A stretch of DNA of 64,000 bases from BOG-1155 sp963717985 (GCA_963717985.1 CAVQYC010000004.1:558001-622000), one strand, 5' to 3'. Shown: positions 36,940 through 46,162, counted from the first letter of the stretch. The notes: a model not told the origin generated them from the sequence alone. A program made the numbers and translations.

Positions 36940-39144
36940 ATGATAGGGCGCATAAACCACTACGACAAAAGGAATCCCATGGTTCGGCGGCTTGGATTCA
37001 CGTCTTTCTCAGTCATTTTGCTTGCCTTTGTGTGCACCCTCGGTCTTGCATCCTCTCTACAAGCTGCTGTCGCTACACCCCAGCGACCCCTCATCACGCA
37101 GCAGCTTGACGAAAACCTGCGGGTCACGATCAAGGGCAACACGCGTCCCGAAGCGAACGCGGCAAATGATCGTGGCCCGGTGGCCGACGCGTTTCAGATG
37201 GAGCACATGCTCCTCCAGTTGCAGCGCTCTGCCGATCAGGAACAGGCGGTCGAGGAGTTTATCGACCAGCTCCATAACCCTGCCTCATCGAACTTTCACC
37301 AATGGCTCACCGCACAAGAATTCGGAGAGACCTTCGGTTTGGCGGGGGCGGACCTCAACGTGATCGCCACCTGGCTCCAGAAACACGGCTTTCAGGTCAA
37401 CGTGGTCTATCCCAGCGGCATGCTGATTGATTTCTCCGGCTCAGCGGGCCAGGTGCGGGAAGCTTTCAGCACTGAGATTCATCACCTTGAGGTAAATGGC
37501 GTGGAGCACATTGCAAATATGAGCGACCCTCAGATTCCGGCCGCCCTCGCACCGGCGGTGGCGGGCATCGTCTCCCTGCATGACTTCGTGCCTCACCCAA
37601 TGCACAAGCTCCATGGCAATTACACCTTTACTGCCGGTGGAGAGACCTATCGGACGATGGTGCCTGCGGACCTGGCCACCATTTACAATATGAGTCCACT
37701 CTTCACCACCGGTATCTCCGGCCGGGGACAGACCATCGTGGTGATCGAAGACACCAACGTCTACAGCACCGCGGACTGGACTACCTTCCGTAAGACCTTC
37801 GGCCTTTCAGGTTACACCTCAGGCAGCTTCACGCAGGTCCAGCCGGCGCCTCCCAGCGGCGCCAACAACTGCAGCAACCCCGGCGTCAACAGCGACGACA
37901 TTGAGGCGATCCTGGACGCGGAGTGGGCCAGCGCCGCCGCGCCGAGCGCAGCCATCGAGCTGGCATCCTGCGCGAATACCCGCACCACCTTCGGCGGTCT
38001 GATTGCTTTCGTGAACCTCGTAAACGTCGTGAACCTCCCAAACAGGGCGGCGCCCGCCATCATCAGCATCAGCTACGGAGAGTGTGAGGCGGCGAACGGC
38101 GCATCGGCCAACGCGGCATACAACGCTGCGTATCAGCTGGCTGCGGCGGAAGGGGTCTCCGTTTTCGTTTCCGCGGGCGATGAAGGCGCGGCCAGCTGCG
38201 ATGCCAACGCCGCGTCCGCAACCCACGGCATCGGCGTCAGCGGGCTCGCCTCCACTCCATACAATGTGGCGGTGGGCGGCACGGACTTCGGCGATACCTA
38301 CGCCGGCACCGACACCACATACTGGAACACAGCCAACACCTCCACCTACGGTTCGGCAAGATCTTACATACCGGAAATCCCATGGAACGACTCCTGCGCC
38401 AGTACGCTGATCGCGAGCTACGTCAGCGGCTCCGGCATCACCTATGGCTCCGGCGGTTTTTGCAACAGCCGGAGCGGCGAGGCATACCTGGATATCGTTT
38501 CCGGCAGCGGGGGCCCGAGCGGCTGCGCAAGCGGAGTGGCGTCCACCGGAGACGTCGTCAGCGGGACCTGCAAGGGATACCCCAAGCCCTCGTGGCAGTC
38601 GGGTGTCCTCGGCGTCCCCAGCGACGGCGTGCGCGACATTCCGGACATCTCGCTGTTCGCCGCGAACGGCGTCTGGGGCCACTACTACTTATTTTGCTGG
38701 TCTGATACGCGCTATGGCGGGACGCCCTGCACGGGTGCTCCCAGCACTTGGACCGGCGCGGGGGGAACGTCCTTCTCGTCGCCCATCATGGCCGGCATCC
38801 AGGCCCTGGTCAACCAGCGCACCGGGAGCCGCCAGGGCAATCCGAATCCCGTCTATTACAAGATAGCCGCCGCCGAATACGGCACGACCGGCTCCGCCTC
38901 CTGCAATGCCACAAAAGGCAATGGCGCGGCAGGCTCTTGCATTTTCTATGACGTGACCCAGGGCGACATGGACGTGAACTGCACGGGCTCCCACAACTGC
39001 TACCTGCCTTCAGGCAAAAACGGCGTGTTTTCCACCTCCGACGGCTCGTATTTGAAAGCATATGGCGCAACCACCGGCTGGGACTTCGCCACGGGAATAG
39101 GCACCGTCAACGTGAAAAACCTGGTGGATAGCCCACTCTGGTAA
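36940..39144 (+). CDS. Secreted S53 (sedolisin/kumamolisin) serine-carboxyl peptidase
   Basis: 734 residues from the ATG at 36940, with AAGGAGG upstream. Signal peptide (ending LASSLQAA), then a pro-kumamolisin activation domain (residues about 40-190, with NPASSNFHQWLTAQEFGETF). The catalytic domain follows. Triad residues are Glu322 and Asp326 in DDIEAILDAEW and Ser611 in GGTSFSSP. A YDVTQGDMDV loop near the end fits the calcium site. No sorting tail is present, so it is probably released. S53 enzymes work best in acid, which is unusual for a neutral anaerobe. It stands next to two genes for exported proteins. Confidence 0.92.
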   Translation: MIGRINHYDKRNPMVRRLGFTSFSVILLAFVCTLGLASSLQAAVATPQRPLITQQLDENLRVTIKGNTRPEANAANDRGPVADAFQMEHMLLQLQRSADQEQAVEEFIDQLHNPASSNFHQWLTAQEFGETFGLAGADLNVIATWLQKHGFQVNVVYPSGMLIDFSGSAGQVREAFSTEIHHLEVNGVEHIANMSDPQIPAALAPAVAGIVSLHDFVPHPMHKLHGNYTFTAGGETYRTMVPADLATIYNMSPLFTTGISGRGQTIVVIEDTNVYSTADWTTFRKTFGLSGYTSGSFTQVQPAPPSGANNCSNPGVNSDDIEAILDAEWASAAAPSAAIELASCANTRTTFGGLIAFVNLVNVVNLPNRAAPAIISISYGECEAANGASANAAYNAAYQLAAAEGVSVFVSAGDEGAASCDANAASATHGIGVSGLASTPYNVAVGGTDFGDTYAGTDTTYWNTANTSTYGSARSYIPEIPWNDSCASTLIASYVSGSGITYGSGGFCNSRSGEAYLDIVSGSGGPSGCASGVASTGDVVSGTCKGYPKPSWQSGVLGVPSDGVRDIPDISLFAANGVWGHYYLFCWSDTRYGGTPCTGAPSTWTGAGGTSFSSPIMAGIQALVNQRTGSRQGNPNPVYYKIAAAEYGTTGSASCNATKGNGAAGSCIFYDVTQGDMDVNCTGSHNCYLPSGKNGVFSTSDGSYLKAYGATTGWDFATGIGTVNVKNLVDSPLW

Positions 39145-39157
39145 CAAATAGCGGTGG

Positions 39158-39186
39158 TTGACATTGTCTGCTATGCCTGTGTAAAG
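39158..39186 (+). promoter_or_regulatory. Probable promoter of the exported FN3 protein gene
   Basis: TTGACA at 39158-39163 with TGTAAA at 39180-39185, 16 bases apart, just after the peptidase stop. Confidence 0.45.
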
Positions 39187-39236
39187 CTAACCTCTTTTGT
39201 TTAGCATTATTTGGCGTTCCTCAAAAGGAGGGAGCA

Positions 39237-40511
39237 ATGAAAGGTTTCGAAAAAGTTCTTCTGGCATGCGGGTTCGTAGCTTTCCTGGCAGTTCCTATTT
39301 CCACTTCGGTGATGGCTCAATCATATAACTTCCCCTGGTCCACAACATTTAACTTTCCGGATATCTACAGCGGGAGCGTGTCGAATGCTACCAATTACCT
39401 TTTTCCCACTCTCTCCCCCGGCGCAATTACAAGCGATGCACAAGCAGCTTCCAGTTCCGATTACAACCTGAATTATTCGGGTCAGAGCGGTACTGAATAT
39501 ACTCAGGTGCAGAGTGCCGCAAACTACCCCGGCGGCGCGGGCGGCAACGGACTGCGGTTCTGGGTAGGATATGACGGCTCAGGCAACTACAACAATAACC
39601 ATTCCGATCCGGTAGACCTTTTCCTAGGTACAAGCGGGAATCCCGGGAAGCAGTATCCTGAATTGTGGTTCTGCTGGTACATGCGGTATCAGTCCGGTTT
39701 CCAATGGGCTCCTGCGAACGGTCCCGGCGGCGTCTCCGGAGGCGGTCCCAACTACTCCAAGAACATCTACATATGGTCCAAGACCATGTCAAATCCCGCG
39801 GTCATCCTGGAATACGCCAACACGGATAACTATCGTATGTATGTGCAGCTTAATAGGGGCGGAACATCTCTCTACGGGAATTCCGGGTGGCAAACAGTTC
39901 AATGCGGCGGTAATGCAAATCTCACGAGCGACGGCAGCTGGCATTGTTTTGAAGCCCATATCAAAGCAGATACAAACGGCTCCAATGGCGTTGGCGAATT
40001 ATGGATTGACAATGTCCAGCAGTTCAGTCAGTCGAATGTGAACTTCGGTACTCCACGCGGTTGGAGCATGATAGAATTTAATTCTAATGTCAGCAATCCA
40101 GCCAATAGCGGGGTCAATTATTACATCGACTACGACGATATAGCGATCAGCACCACCGGCCGCATCGGTTCTAGTGCCGGTGGAGGTGGAACAACACCGA
40201 CGCCCACACCACCGGCCACGACGGGGCCGACCGTCCCTACCAACGTGCAGGCAACCGTTGTCTCATCGAGCCAGATCAACCTCACGTGGACCGCCTCTAC
40301 GGATAGCGCAGGGGTCGCTGGCTACACGATTTACCGGGGCGGCTCGCAGGTGGGAACCGCCACCGGCACGTCCTATAAGAACACGGGCCTTGCTGCCGAT
40401 ACCACCTATATGTACACGGTATCGGCGCAAGATGCGGCGGGTAACCAGTCGGCCCAATCGACCCCTGTATCCGCAACCACCGAGAATGCCCCTACCAGAC
40501 GGGGAAGATGA
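39237..40511 (+). CDS. Exported lectin-like protein with C-terminal FN3 domain
   Basis: 424 residues. Signal peptide (GFVAFLAVPISTSVMAQ), then a roughly 290-residue beta-rich domain with GGNGLRFWVGYDG, YPELWFCWYMRYQSGFQW and GELWIDNVQQF. These features resemble concanavalin-like (LamG or polysaccharide-lyase) folds. A Thr/Pro linker (TPTPTPPATTGPTVP) leads to a fibronectin type III domain (QINLTWTASTDSAGVAGYTI). Ends TRRGR with no sorting signal. The first 300 residues and 28 bases upstream are nearly identical to the gene at 49858. It may bind or cleave extracellular polysaccharide (inference). Confidence 0.8.
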   Translation: MKGFEKVLLACGFVAFLAVPISTSVMAQSYNFPWSTTFNFPDIYSGSVSNATNYLFPTLSPGAITSDAQAASSSDYNLNYSGQSGTEYTQVQSAANYPGGAGGNGLRFWVGYDGSGNYNNNHSDPVDLFLGTSGNPGKQYPELWFCWYMRYQSGFQWAPANGPGGVSGGGPNYSKNIYIWSKTMSNPAVILEYANTDNYRMYVQLNRGGTSLYGNSGWQTVQCGGNANLTSDGSWHCFEAHIKADTNGSNGVGELWIDNVQQFSQSNVNFGTPRGWSMIEFNSNVSNPANSGVNYYIDYDDIAISTTGRIGSSAGGGGTTPTPTPPATTGPTVPTNVQATVVSSSQINLTWTASTDSAGVAGYTIYRGGSQVGTATGTSYKNTGLAADTTYMYTVSAQDAAGNQSAQSTPVSATTENAPTRRGR

Positions 40512-40585
40512 CATAGGCGCCGGAACCTACCTGTTACGTAATGATATTATTATGTTACCGACGGAGGCTTGCGCAGCGTCACTTC

Positions 40586-42739
40586 TCACCCTTCGACCAT
40601 GCCGCGCAATGTCACGTAATCGATCTTGCCTGTTCCCAGCTTAGGCATCTCTTTCATGAAGCGCACTTCCCGCGGGATCGCCAGGTCGGGAAAACCTTTC
40701 CCCTGCAGTGCCTCCCGGACCGCCTTGACGTCGATGCCCGGGTTGTTCGTGACCACCGCAAGCCTCTCTCCCCGCTGCTCGTCGTGCCGCGCGATCACCG
40801 CCACAGCCCAGTTGCGGTCGCCGAAGGCGTCCGCGAGCGTGTCCTCTATCGCGGCAAGAGAGAGCATCTCTCCGCCCACTTTGGCAAAACGCCCTAACCT
40901 GCCCACGATTTTCAGGAACCCTTCTTCGGTGATCTCGACGACGTCGCCCGTATCGTACCAGCCCCCATCCTCGACGAGGTACTTGTGGTTCGCCTCCTCA
41001 TCCTTAAGATATCCCTTCATGACGTTCCTGCCCCGGACGAGGAGTTTTCCCATACGGCCGCCTCGTGAGTCTATGCCCGGAACCACGCCAAGCTTATACT
41101 CTATGCCGGGCAGCACCATCCCCACCGTCCCGTACACATGCTCGAGGGCGCTGTTGATGCTCACCATAGGGGAACATTCCGTGACCCCGTAGCCTGCCAG
41201 CACCCGTATCCCGAATTTTTTCGCGTAGTCGTCGAAGAGCGCGTCGGGGAGGCGCTCCGCGCCGCTGAAGACATGGCGCAGGGAAGTGAAATCGTAGGGG
41301 TTTGCCCGCCGGCCGTAGCCCTTGAGGAAGGTAGGGGCGCCGCACAGGACGGTGCACCCCTTAGCGTATGCCAGCTCGGGGACCAGGCGGTAATGCAGGG
41401 GGCTCACGTGGAAGAATGCCCGCGCACCGAGGAATATGGGGATGATCGTCCCCACGGTAAGGCCGAAGGCGTGAAAGAGGGGCAGGGCGTTGAAAAAATG
41501 GTCCTCACCCGATACGTCGATCCTTGAGAGCGCCTGATGGACGTTCGTGATGAGGTTCTCGTGGGAGAGACAGACGCCTTTCGGCGCACCCTCCGAGCCG
41601 GAGGTAAAGAGGATGCACGCCGTAGACTGCTCCTCGCCAGGCGCCATCCGCGCATACCTGCCGGGGAAAAAACTGCGCATAACGCCCCATGCCTTGTCCT
41701 TGACGCGCACTCGCGCTTTCAGGTCTTCCACGAATACGACCTGCCGCGTCCCGAAGAGGTCTTCCGCGATGCGCATCCTCTCAAGGAAGGCGCGGGACGT
41801 CACGACCAAAGCCGGGTCGGCCTTTGCGAGGGCGTGCCCGATGGCGGCGCGACCTGCCGAATAATTGAGGAATACGGCGGTCTTCTTAAAGATTTGCAGG
41901 CCCATGAAGACGAGGGCGGTCACGGTCAGATTGGGCAGCATGATGGCGACACTCCCCTCGCCGTCAGCCAGGAGGCGGCCCAGGGCAAACGCGGCAGCGA
42001 GGGCTTTCCCGTAGGTCGCCCGGCTGCCGGTCGCGTCGTCAAAAAGCGGCCTTCCGCGATGTTCCCTGCACCGCCGGATAAACTCGCGCCCGAGCGTCGA
42101 CGGCGCGGCGTGCGCCTCCAGGTAGACCTCGGAGAGCATCCTGTAGATGACCCTCGTGGCCTCCTGCTTCCTCTTGCTGCGGGGAAGATGGTCGAGAGAC
42201 AGGGGTGGGTGGGGCCTGCCGACGGTGACGGCGACGCGGCCGAAGAATTTTCGGCCGGGGTGCTTTTTCGCAAAGAGCGTGCCGTACGTATCGAGGTGCA
42301 GGGGGAGGATCCCGGCGCCGGTACGCAGCGCGACAAAAGCGGTCCCGTCATAGATCTTCATAAGGCTGCCGGTCAGGGTCATGCGGCCTTCCGGGAAGAT
42401 GAGAAGGGGCGTGCCCCCCGCTACCAGGTGGGTGACCTCCTTCAGGGCATAGGGGTTCATCGAATCGATCTCGATGGTATGGCTGTTGCGCGCAAAGGGG
42501 CGGAAAAGGGGTCTCGCGGCCACCGTCCGGTCGACGACGATCTTGAACGGCAGCTTGAGGTACGTCCAGACAAGCAGGCCGTCGAGGAGGGAGGCGTGGT
42601 TGGCGATCACGATGAGCCTGGCTGCGTCTCTTGGTACGCGTTGTAGGCCCTCGACCCTGACGCGGTGGACAAAGCGGAAATAGAGCGTGAAAAAGAGGCG
42701 CAGCCCCTCTTCGAAGACCGTCTTGAGAAAACCGTTCAT
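40586..42739 (-). CDS. aas: Fused acyltransferase / acyl-ACP synthetase (Aas-like)
   Basis: 717 residues from the ATG at 42739; a longer frame reaches 42805. N-terminal PlsC-type acyltransferase (NHASLLDG near 47, FPEGRMTLTG near 114) and C-terminal AMP-forming ligase (CILFTSGSEGAPKG near 375, GYGVTECSPMV, YDTGDVVEITEEG). This is the Aas layout, which re-acylates lysophospholipids and activates fatty acids on ACP. It lacks the extra membrane transporter domain of LplT fusions. It stands alone, convergent with the FN3 protein gene. Confidence 0.9.
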   Translation of the reverse strand: MNGFLKTVFEEGLRLFFTLYFRFVHRVRVEGLQRVPRDAARLIVIANHASLLDGLLVWTYLKLPFKIVVDRTVAARPLFRPFARNSHTIEIDSMNPYALKEVTHLVAGGTPLLIFPEGRMTLTGSLMKIYDGTAFVALRTGAGILPLHLDTYGTLFAKKHPGRKFFGRVAVTVGRPHPPLSLDHLPRSKRKQEATRVIYRMLSEVYLEAHAAPSTLGREFIRRCREHRGRPLFDDATGSRATYGKALAAAFALGRLLADGEGSVAIMLPNLTVTALVFMGLQIFKKTAVFLNYSAGRAAIGHALAKADPALVVTSRAFLERMRIAEDLFGTRQVVFVEDLKARVRVKDKAWGVMRSFFPGRYARMAPGEEQSTACILFTSGSEGAPKGVCLSHENLITNVHQALSRIDVSGEDHFFNALPLFHAFGLTVGTIIPIFLGARAFFHVSPLHYRLVPELAYAKGCTVLCGAPTFLKGYGRRANPYDFTSLRHVFSGAERLPDALFDDYAKKFGIRVLAGYGVTECSPMVSINSALEHVYGTVGMVLPGIEYKLGVVPGIDSRGGRMGKLLVRGRNVMKGYLKDEEANHKYLVEDGGWYDTGDVVEITEEGFLKIVGRLGRFAKVGGEMLSLAAIEDTLADAFGDRNWAVAVIARHDEQRGERLAVVTNNPGIDVKAVREALQGKGFPDLAIPREVRFMKEMPKLGTGKIDYVTLRGMVEG

Positions 42740-42954
42740 ACTCACTACTATATAACACAGCGGCCTGCCGGTTTTCACTGCCTTCAGAAGCAACCGACAG
42801 GACATTTGGAAACTGACTACCTGCCGGAAGCGCGTGGCGCCACTTGCGAGCGGTTATCCGTTAGAGGGGGGGTGGAGCTGAAAGGCAGAGGTTTTACGCC
42901 ACTGCCTTTCAGCTCGCAGGGGGGAAGAGCGGGGAAGACACGGCGCTCGCCATG

Positions 42955-43661
42955 TCATATGGATGCCCTCGTGGATGACGGCCCTATTTGAGCCGCCACG
43001 GTGCGAAGGTCGTGGATTCTCTTCATCCAGCCTTTCATATACTGCGCGTATCTCGCCGGTTTTAGCTCGGAGAGGCGCGCGTACCGCTGTGTGCGGAGCC
43101 GCAGGTACGCGTCCGTGTCGCCCCCCGATGATTGCAGCATTTTCTTCGCAGCCTGGGGGCTGTTCATATAGGTATCGAAGTGGACGAGCGCAAGTCCCGC
43201 GGGCAGGTTCCGGCTGCCTGACTCGTCCCATATTTTCCGGTAGATTGCCTCTGCCTCGGTCCGCGACATGTACCGCACGTCCCCGTTGTAGCCGTATTTG
43301 GCAGCGGTTTTTTGAAGGATGCCGTATTTGGACGATTCCTTGCCCGCGTCATTCGACACATAGCGGCTTCCTTCGTGCTCAAGGACAAACCGGATCGCCG
43401 CCGGGGCGCCCGCGTGCGGGTCGATGGCAACGTTGCCCGCCGCGCCGTTCCCGCTGCCCGGCCGGCCGGGGTCCGTGACCTGCGACATCGCGAAAGCCGC
43501 CGGCTGCCCGCTGAGATGCTCGACCCGTTCCATCAGAACGCTGAGGAATGCACTCGCCCGCCCGGCCGAAGCGTATGCCTGCGGGTCTACGGTGGGGGGG
43601 AAGCCTCCGCCCCGTCGAAGTCCGGAAGTGAAAACAGGGAGAATCCAACCAGGTTAATCAT
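42955..43661 (-). CDS. GH108-like lysozyme (start in another frame)
   Basis: The main frame (42955-43533) encodes a glycoside-hydrolase-108-type domain: IRFVLEHEGSRYVSNDAGKE near its start with the probable catalytic Glu, then SSKYGILQKTAAKYGYNGD and LVHFDTYMNSPQAAKKML. Upstream, an ATG at 43661 with an ideal GAGGAG site opens MINLVGFSLFSLPDFDGAEA in a different frame. The two join if the run of seven C (plus strand G at 43594-43600) had one more or two fewer bases. The family usually reads EGG where this has EGS. No signal peptide is visible. Likely a cell-wall hydrolase. Confidence 0.75.
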
Positions 43662-43978
43662 GCGGCTCCTCAATATAACACGCGGTATTCAAGCACTTGT
43701 CTGATTTATATGCAATCACCGTGCCAGGTAAGGCGGCTACCGGCTGCGCCGTCCGCACACACTTTTCTTGGATCATGCGGGCATCTCCCGGTTTGCCTGT
43801 AGCAGGGTTTGACAGTGGGGGTGTCAGAAAAATGTCACTGCCCTCCTCTTTACGCGTGCTTATCTGAAAAACCGGTTGGCCTGAGTGGAATTTTCTGGTA
43901 TACTACACTACATTTGGTAGTGTATGTAAACGTTCACATGGTATCGCCGATACCCCATCATCGACGAAGGAGTCCCAT
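43662..43978. other. Control region upstream of the iron-sulfur protein gene
   Basis: No gene. The right third holds a promoter and two palindromes, listed next. A TGACAGTGGGGGTGTCA half-palindrome lies near 43810. Confidence 0.6.
43876..43938 (+). promoter_or_regulatory. Promoter with overlapping palindromic operators
   Basis: TTGGCC (43876-43881) and TATACT (43899-43904) are 17 bases apart. Starting at the last base of the -10 is a perfect inverted repeat TACACTAC-ATTTG-GTAGTGTA (43904-43924). It is followed at once by TGTAAACGTTCACA (43925-43938), a near-perfect palindrome that fits the LacI-type operator pattern TGWAANCGNTNWCA at every fixed position. Together they suggest tight repression of the next gene. 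No LacI-type regulator is encoded nearby. Confidence 0.65.
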
Positions 43979-44863
43979 ATGCTGACGAAAGACAGGTTCA
44001 GCCTTTCCGCATGGGTGGAGGAGTCCGTCAGGGACTTTACGAAGTCACCGGCGAACAACCAGGGCGATACGCACGATGAACCCGCGTTCGACGTGCCCCT
44101 CGTCGGCTTTTCCAGCGGCGACGACCCCCTCTATGCCGAATTTAAGAGGCTTATAGGCCCTTTTCACTGGACACCGACGGAGGCGTTTACCCAGGCCTTT
44201 CCCGATGTCTGGATTACACCCGAACAGCTCACCGTGATCACCTGGATACTGCCTCAGACACGGGCGACGAAAGCCGACCAGAGGAAGGAGACGGTCCACG
44301 CTTCCGAACGCTGGCTCCGGTCAAGGAAGTTTGGGGAAGAGTTCAACGCGAAGCTGCGGGACTACATGGTCTCCCGTTTGAGTGATGCGGGTTATCAGGC
44401 CGTGGCCCCGGCAAATCTGTCGTCCTTTAGCATGAAAGCGGGGGAGCGATGCGGCATGGCCTCTACCTGGTCGGAACGGCACGCGGCCTACGCAGCAGGT
44501 CTCGGCACTTTCGGCCTGTGCGACGGCCTCATCACCCCGGTGGGCAAGGCCATGCGCTGCGGCTCGGTCGTGGCGCGCCTTTCCATCCCGTGCACGCCCC
44601 GACCCTATAACGACCCCCACGCATACTGCCTCTTCTTTTCCCAGGAAGGCGCGTGCGGCAAATGCATGGGCCGCTGCCCTGCCGGCGCTATCAGCCCTCA
44701 GGGACATGACAAGGAGAAGTGCCGGCAGTACATCGAGACTGTGGAGCGGGCGCGCGCGTTGGAAGCCTATGGGTTAGAGGCGTATGGCTGCGGCCTATGC
44801 CAGACCAAGGTCCCGTGCGAATCCCGCATACCCTCCACAAAGACAAAAGGCGACCAGCAGTGA
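43979..44863 (+). CDS. 4Fe-4S protein related to the epoxyqueuosine reductase (QueG) family
   Basis: 294 residues. SERHAAYAAGLGTFGLCDGL near residue 160 matches the COG1600 (QueG-like) core. Two ferredoxin-type clusters follow: CGKCMGRCPAGAI near 219 and CGLCQTKVPCE near 264. It is shorter than true QueG and lacks the C-terminal HEAT-like part. Because QueH is already encoded at 7685, this is probably not the queuosine enzyme. Such proteins occur in anaerobes with corrinoid or other redox roles. Preceded by an operator-rich promoter. Confidence 0.78.
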   Translation: MLTKDRFSLSAWVEESVRDFTKSPANNQGDTHDEPAFDVPLVGFSSGDDPLYAEFKRLIGPFHWTPTEAFTQAFPDVWITPEQLTVITWILPQTRATKADQRKETVHASERWLRSRKFGEEFNAKLRDYMVSRLSDAGYQAVAPANLSSFSMKAGERCGMASTWSERHAAYAAGLGTFGLCDGLITPVGKAMRCGSVVARLSIPCTPRPYNDPHAYCLFFSQEGACGKCMGRCPAGAISPQGHDKEKCRQYIETVERARALEAYGLEAYGCGLCQTKVPCESRIPSTKTKGDQQ

Positions 44864-44906
44864 TCGCCTGACTGCCGAAGGCGGCAGAATTGCGTTATGC
44901 GGCCGA

Positions 44907-45377
44907 TCAGTTCATAAGGTGGAGGCGAATTGCATCGAAGGCCTGGCAGCCGTCGTCGATGAGAGATGCCCCCACATGCACCTGTTGACCTGCGCGGACG
45001 TGCCTGGGTATGCACTGCACGGCCAAGGGTCCTTCGCTTTTCGGCAGGGTAAAGATAACGGACATCCTGAAGTCCTCCCCGGCCTTGCACGGAAAGTCCG
45101 CAGGCGCCGCGACGCAAATCCCTCCCAATGAGATATCACATACCGTTCCGGCATGTACGGCGCCGTCAGGGCCTCTCACCAGCGCCGGGGCAGAGACCGT
45201 TTTCCGTGGATAACGCCGTTTCTCTTCCGCTATGTCCTGCAGACGTCGCTGTTCTGCATAGGCGTGGAGGATGTTTTCGATGGTGGAAGAGAGGGACCTT
45301 CTGTCCAACTCCGAGATGCGCCGCAGCGAGCTGCGCAGGTTGCTGCTTATGCGGAGACATATCAGGGCATCTTTCAT
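44907..45377 (-). CDS. PilZ-domain protein with N-terminal ribbon-helix-helix-like part
   Basis: 156 residues from the ATG at 45377, with AGGTGG five bases before it. Residues 1-45 (MKDALICLRISSNLRSSLRR, then ISELDRRSLSSTIENILHAY) look like a ribbon-helix-helix DNA-binding unit. Residues about 55-156 form a PilZ domain with the cyclic-di-GMP signature RRYPR near 56 and DISLGG near 85. Such a pairing would make a DNA-binding cyclic-di-GMP receptor, but the first part could also be a dimerisation helix. It lies directly downstream of a PEP-CTERM gene that has a GEMM-type leader. Confidence 0.8.
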   Translation of the reverse strand: MKDALICLRISSNLRSSLRRISELDRRSLSSTIENILHAYAEQRRLQDIAEEKRRYPRKTVSAPALVRGPDGAVHAGTVCDISLGGICVAAPADFPCKAGEDFRMSVIFTLPKSEGPLAVQCIPRHVRAGQQVHVGASLIDDGCQAFDAIRLHLMN

Positions 45378-45475
45378 AGAAACCACCTTTCACACGTTGT
45401 CGCTTGCATGTGCCCTCAAAAAAAGGGGGGGGACGGGGAGGCGCGCAACGCGCCTCCCTTAAACGGTGCGGAGCT

Positions 45476-46162
45476 TTACATCTTGGGTCTTTTCCTCAGT
45501 CCCACGAAGCCGAGAAGGCCGGTTCCGAGGAGCAGGACGGAAGGCGGGATAGGCACGACCTTAATGAATTCCTGGGAACTGCTGAACGGGCTCGGGGTAT
45601 ACACGGTGAAATCGGCTGTATTCACGTTCTGCCAGTTATTGGGAATTGCCGCCTGGGCGAGCCATGTGGCGCTGGAAGAGGGCCCATTGGCGGCAGGGTT
45701 GTCCTTCGGGTCCATGATCTGCCAGATTGCATAGGCAATAGCAGCGTAGTTTGTACTGGGCTGGTGCATCATCTGCGCGGAAAGGTAGAATACCTCCTCA
45801 TATGCCTGGGTGGCGTTCAAAGCACCATTGCCGAAACTGCTGTTGCCGAAGAATTTCATCTGTGAAAGCTGGCCGAAGGTGTAAGCGTTCGCCGTCCACG
45901 TAGATCCCTGACCTATTTCCGTGGCATAGTCATCGCAAATCATGGGGATAGAGGGCGCCCCATTGACACTGATCTGGTAAGGGCCCACGTAGAGGCTGCC
46001 ATGAACGGTATCGGGATAGGTAGTGCTCCCGCCACTCGAGAGCTCGAGAGTGTAGTCGGCGAATGCGCCGCCTATGCCCGTCATGAATAAAAACATTGCA
46101 GCCGCGAAAACCAGAAAAGCCTTTTTTGTGCCTTGTTTCCCTTTGCCTTTGTTCCGATCCAT
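45476..46162 (-). CDS. PEP-CTERM surface protein behind a GEMM-type riboswitch
   Basis: 228 residues. Basic N-terminus and signal peptide (AFLVFAAAMFLFMTGIGGAFA), a body with YPDTVHGSLYVGPYQISVNG and AAIAYAIWQIMD, and a C-terminal sorting tail VPIPPSVLLLGTGLLGFVGL followed by RKRPKM. That body resembles other exported PEP-CTERM proteins with a conserved two-cysteine-free IWQI motif; its function is unknown. The strong ribosome site GGAGGAGG is partly inside a leader hairpin, so translation may be gated by the riboswitch. The PilZ gene follows on the same strand. Confidence 0.88.
   Translation of the reverse strand: MDRNKGKGKQGTKKAFLVFAAAMFLFMTGIGGAFADYTLELSSGGSTTYPDTVHGSLYVGPYQISVNGAPSIPMICDDYATEIGQGSTWTANAYTFGQLSQMKFFGNSSFGNGALNATQAYEEVFYLSAQMMHQPSTNYAAIAYAIWQIMDPKDNPAANGPSSSATWLAQAAIPNNWQNVNTADFTVYTPSPFSSSQEFIKVVPIPPSVLLLGTGLLGFVGLRKRPKM

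Noticed and set aside
36721..36960. 79-codon minus-strand frame just upstream of sdhA, considered as a missing membrane anchor
   Set aside because: No membrane helix and no heme ligands. It overlaps the peptidase promoter and start, so it cannot be sdhC.
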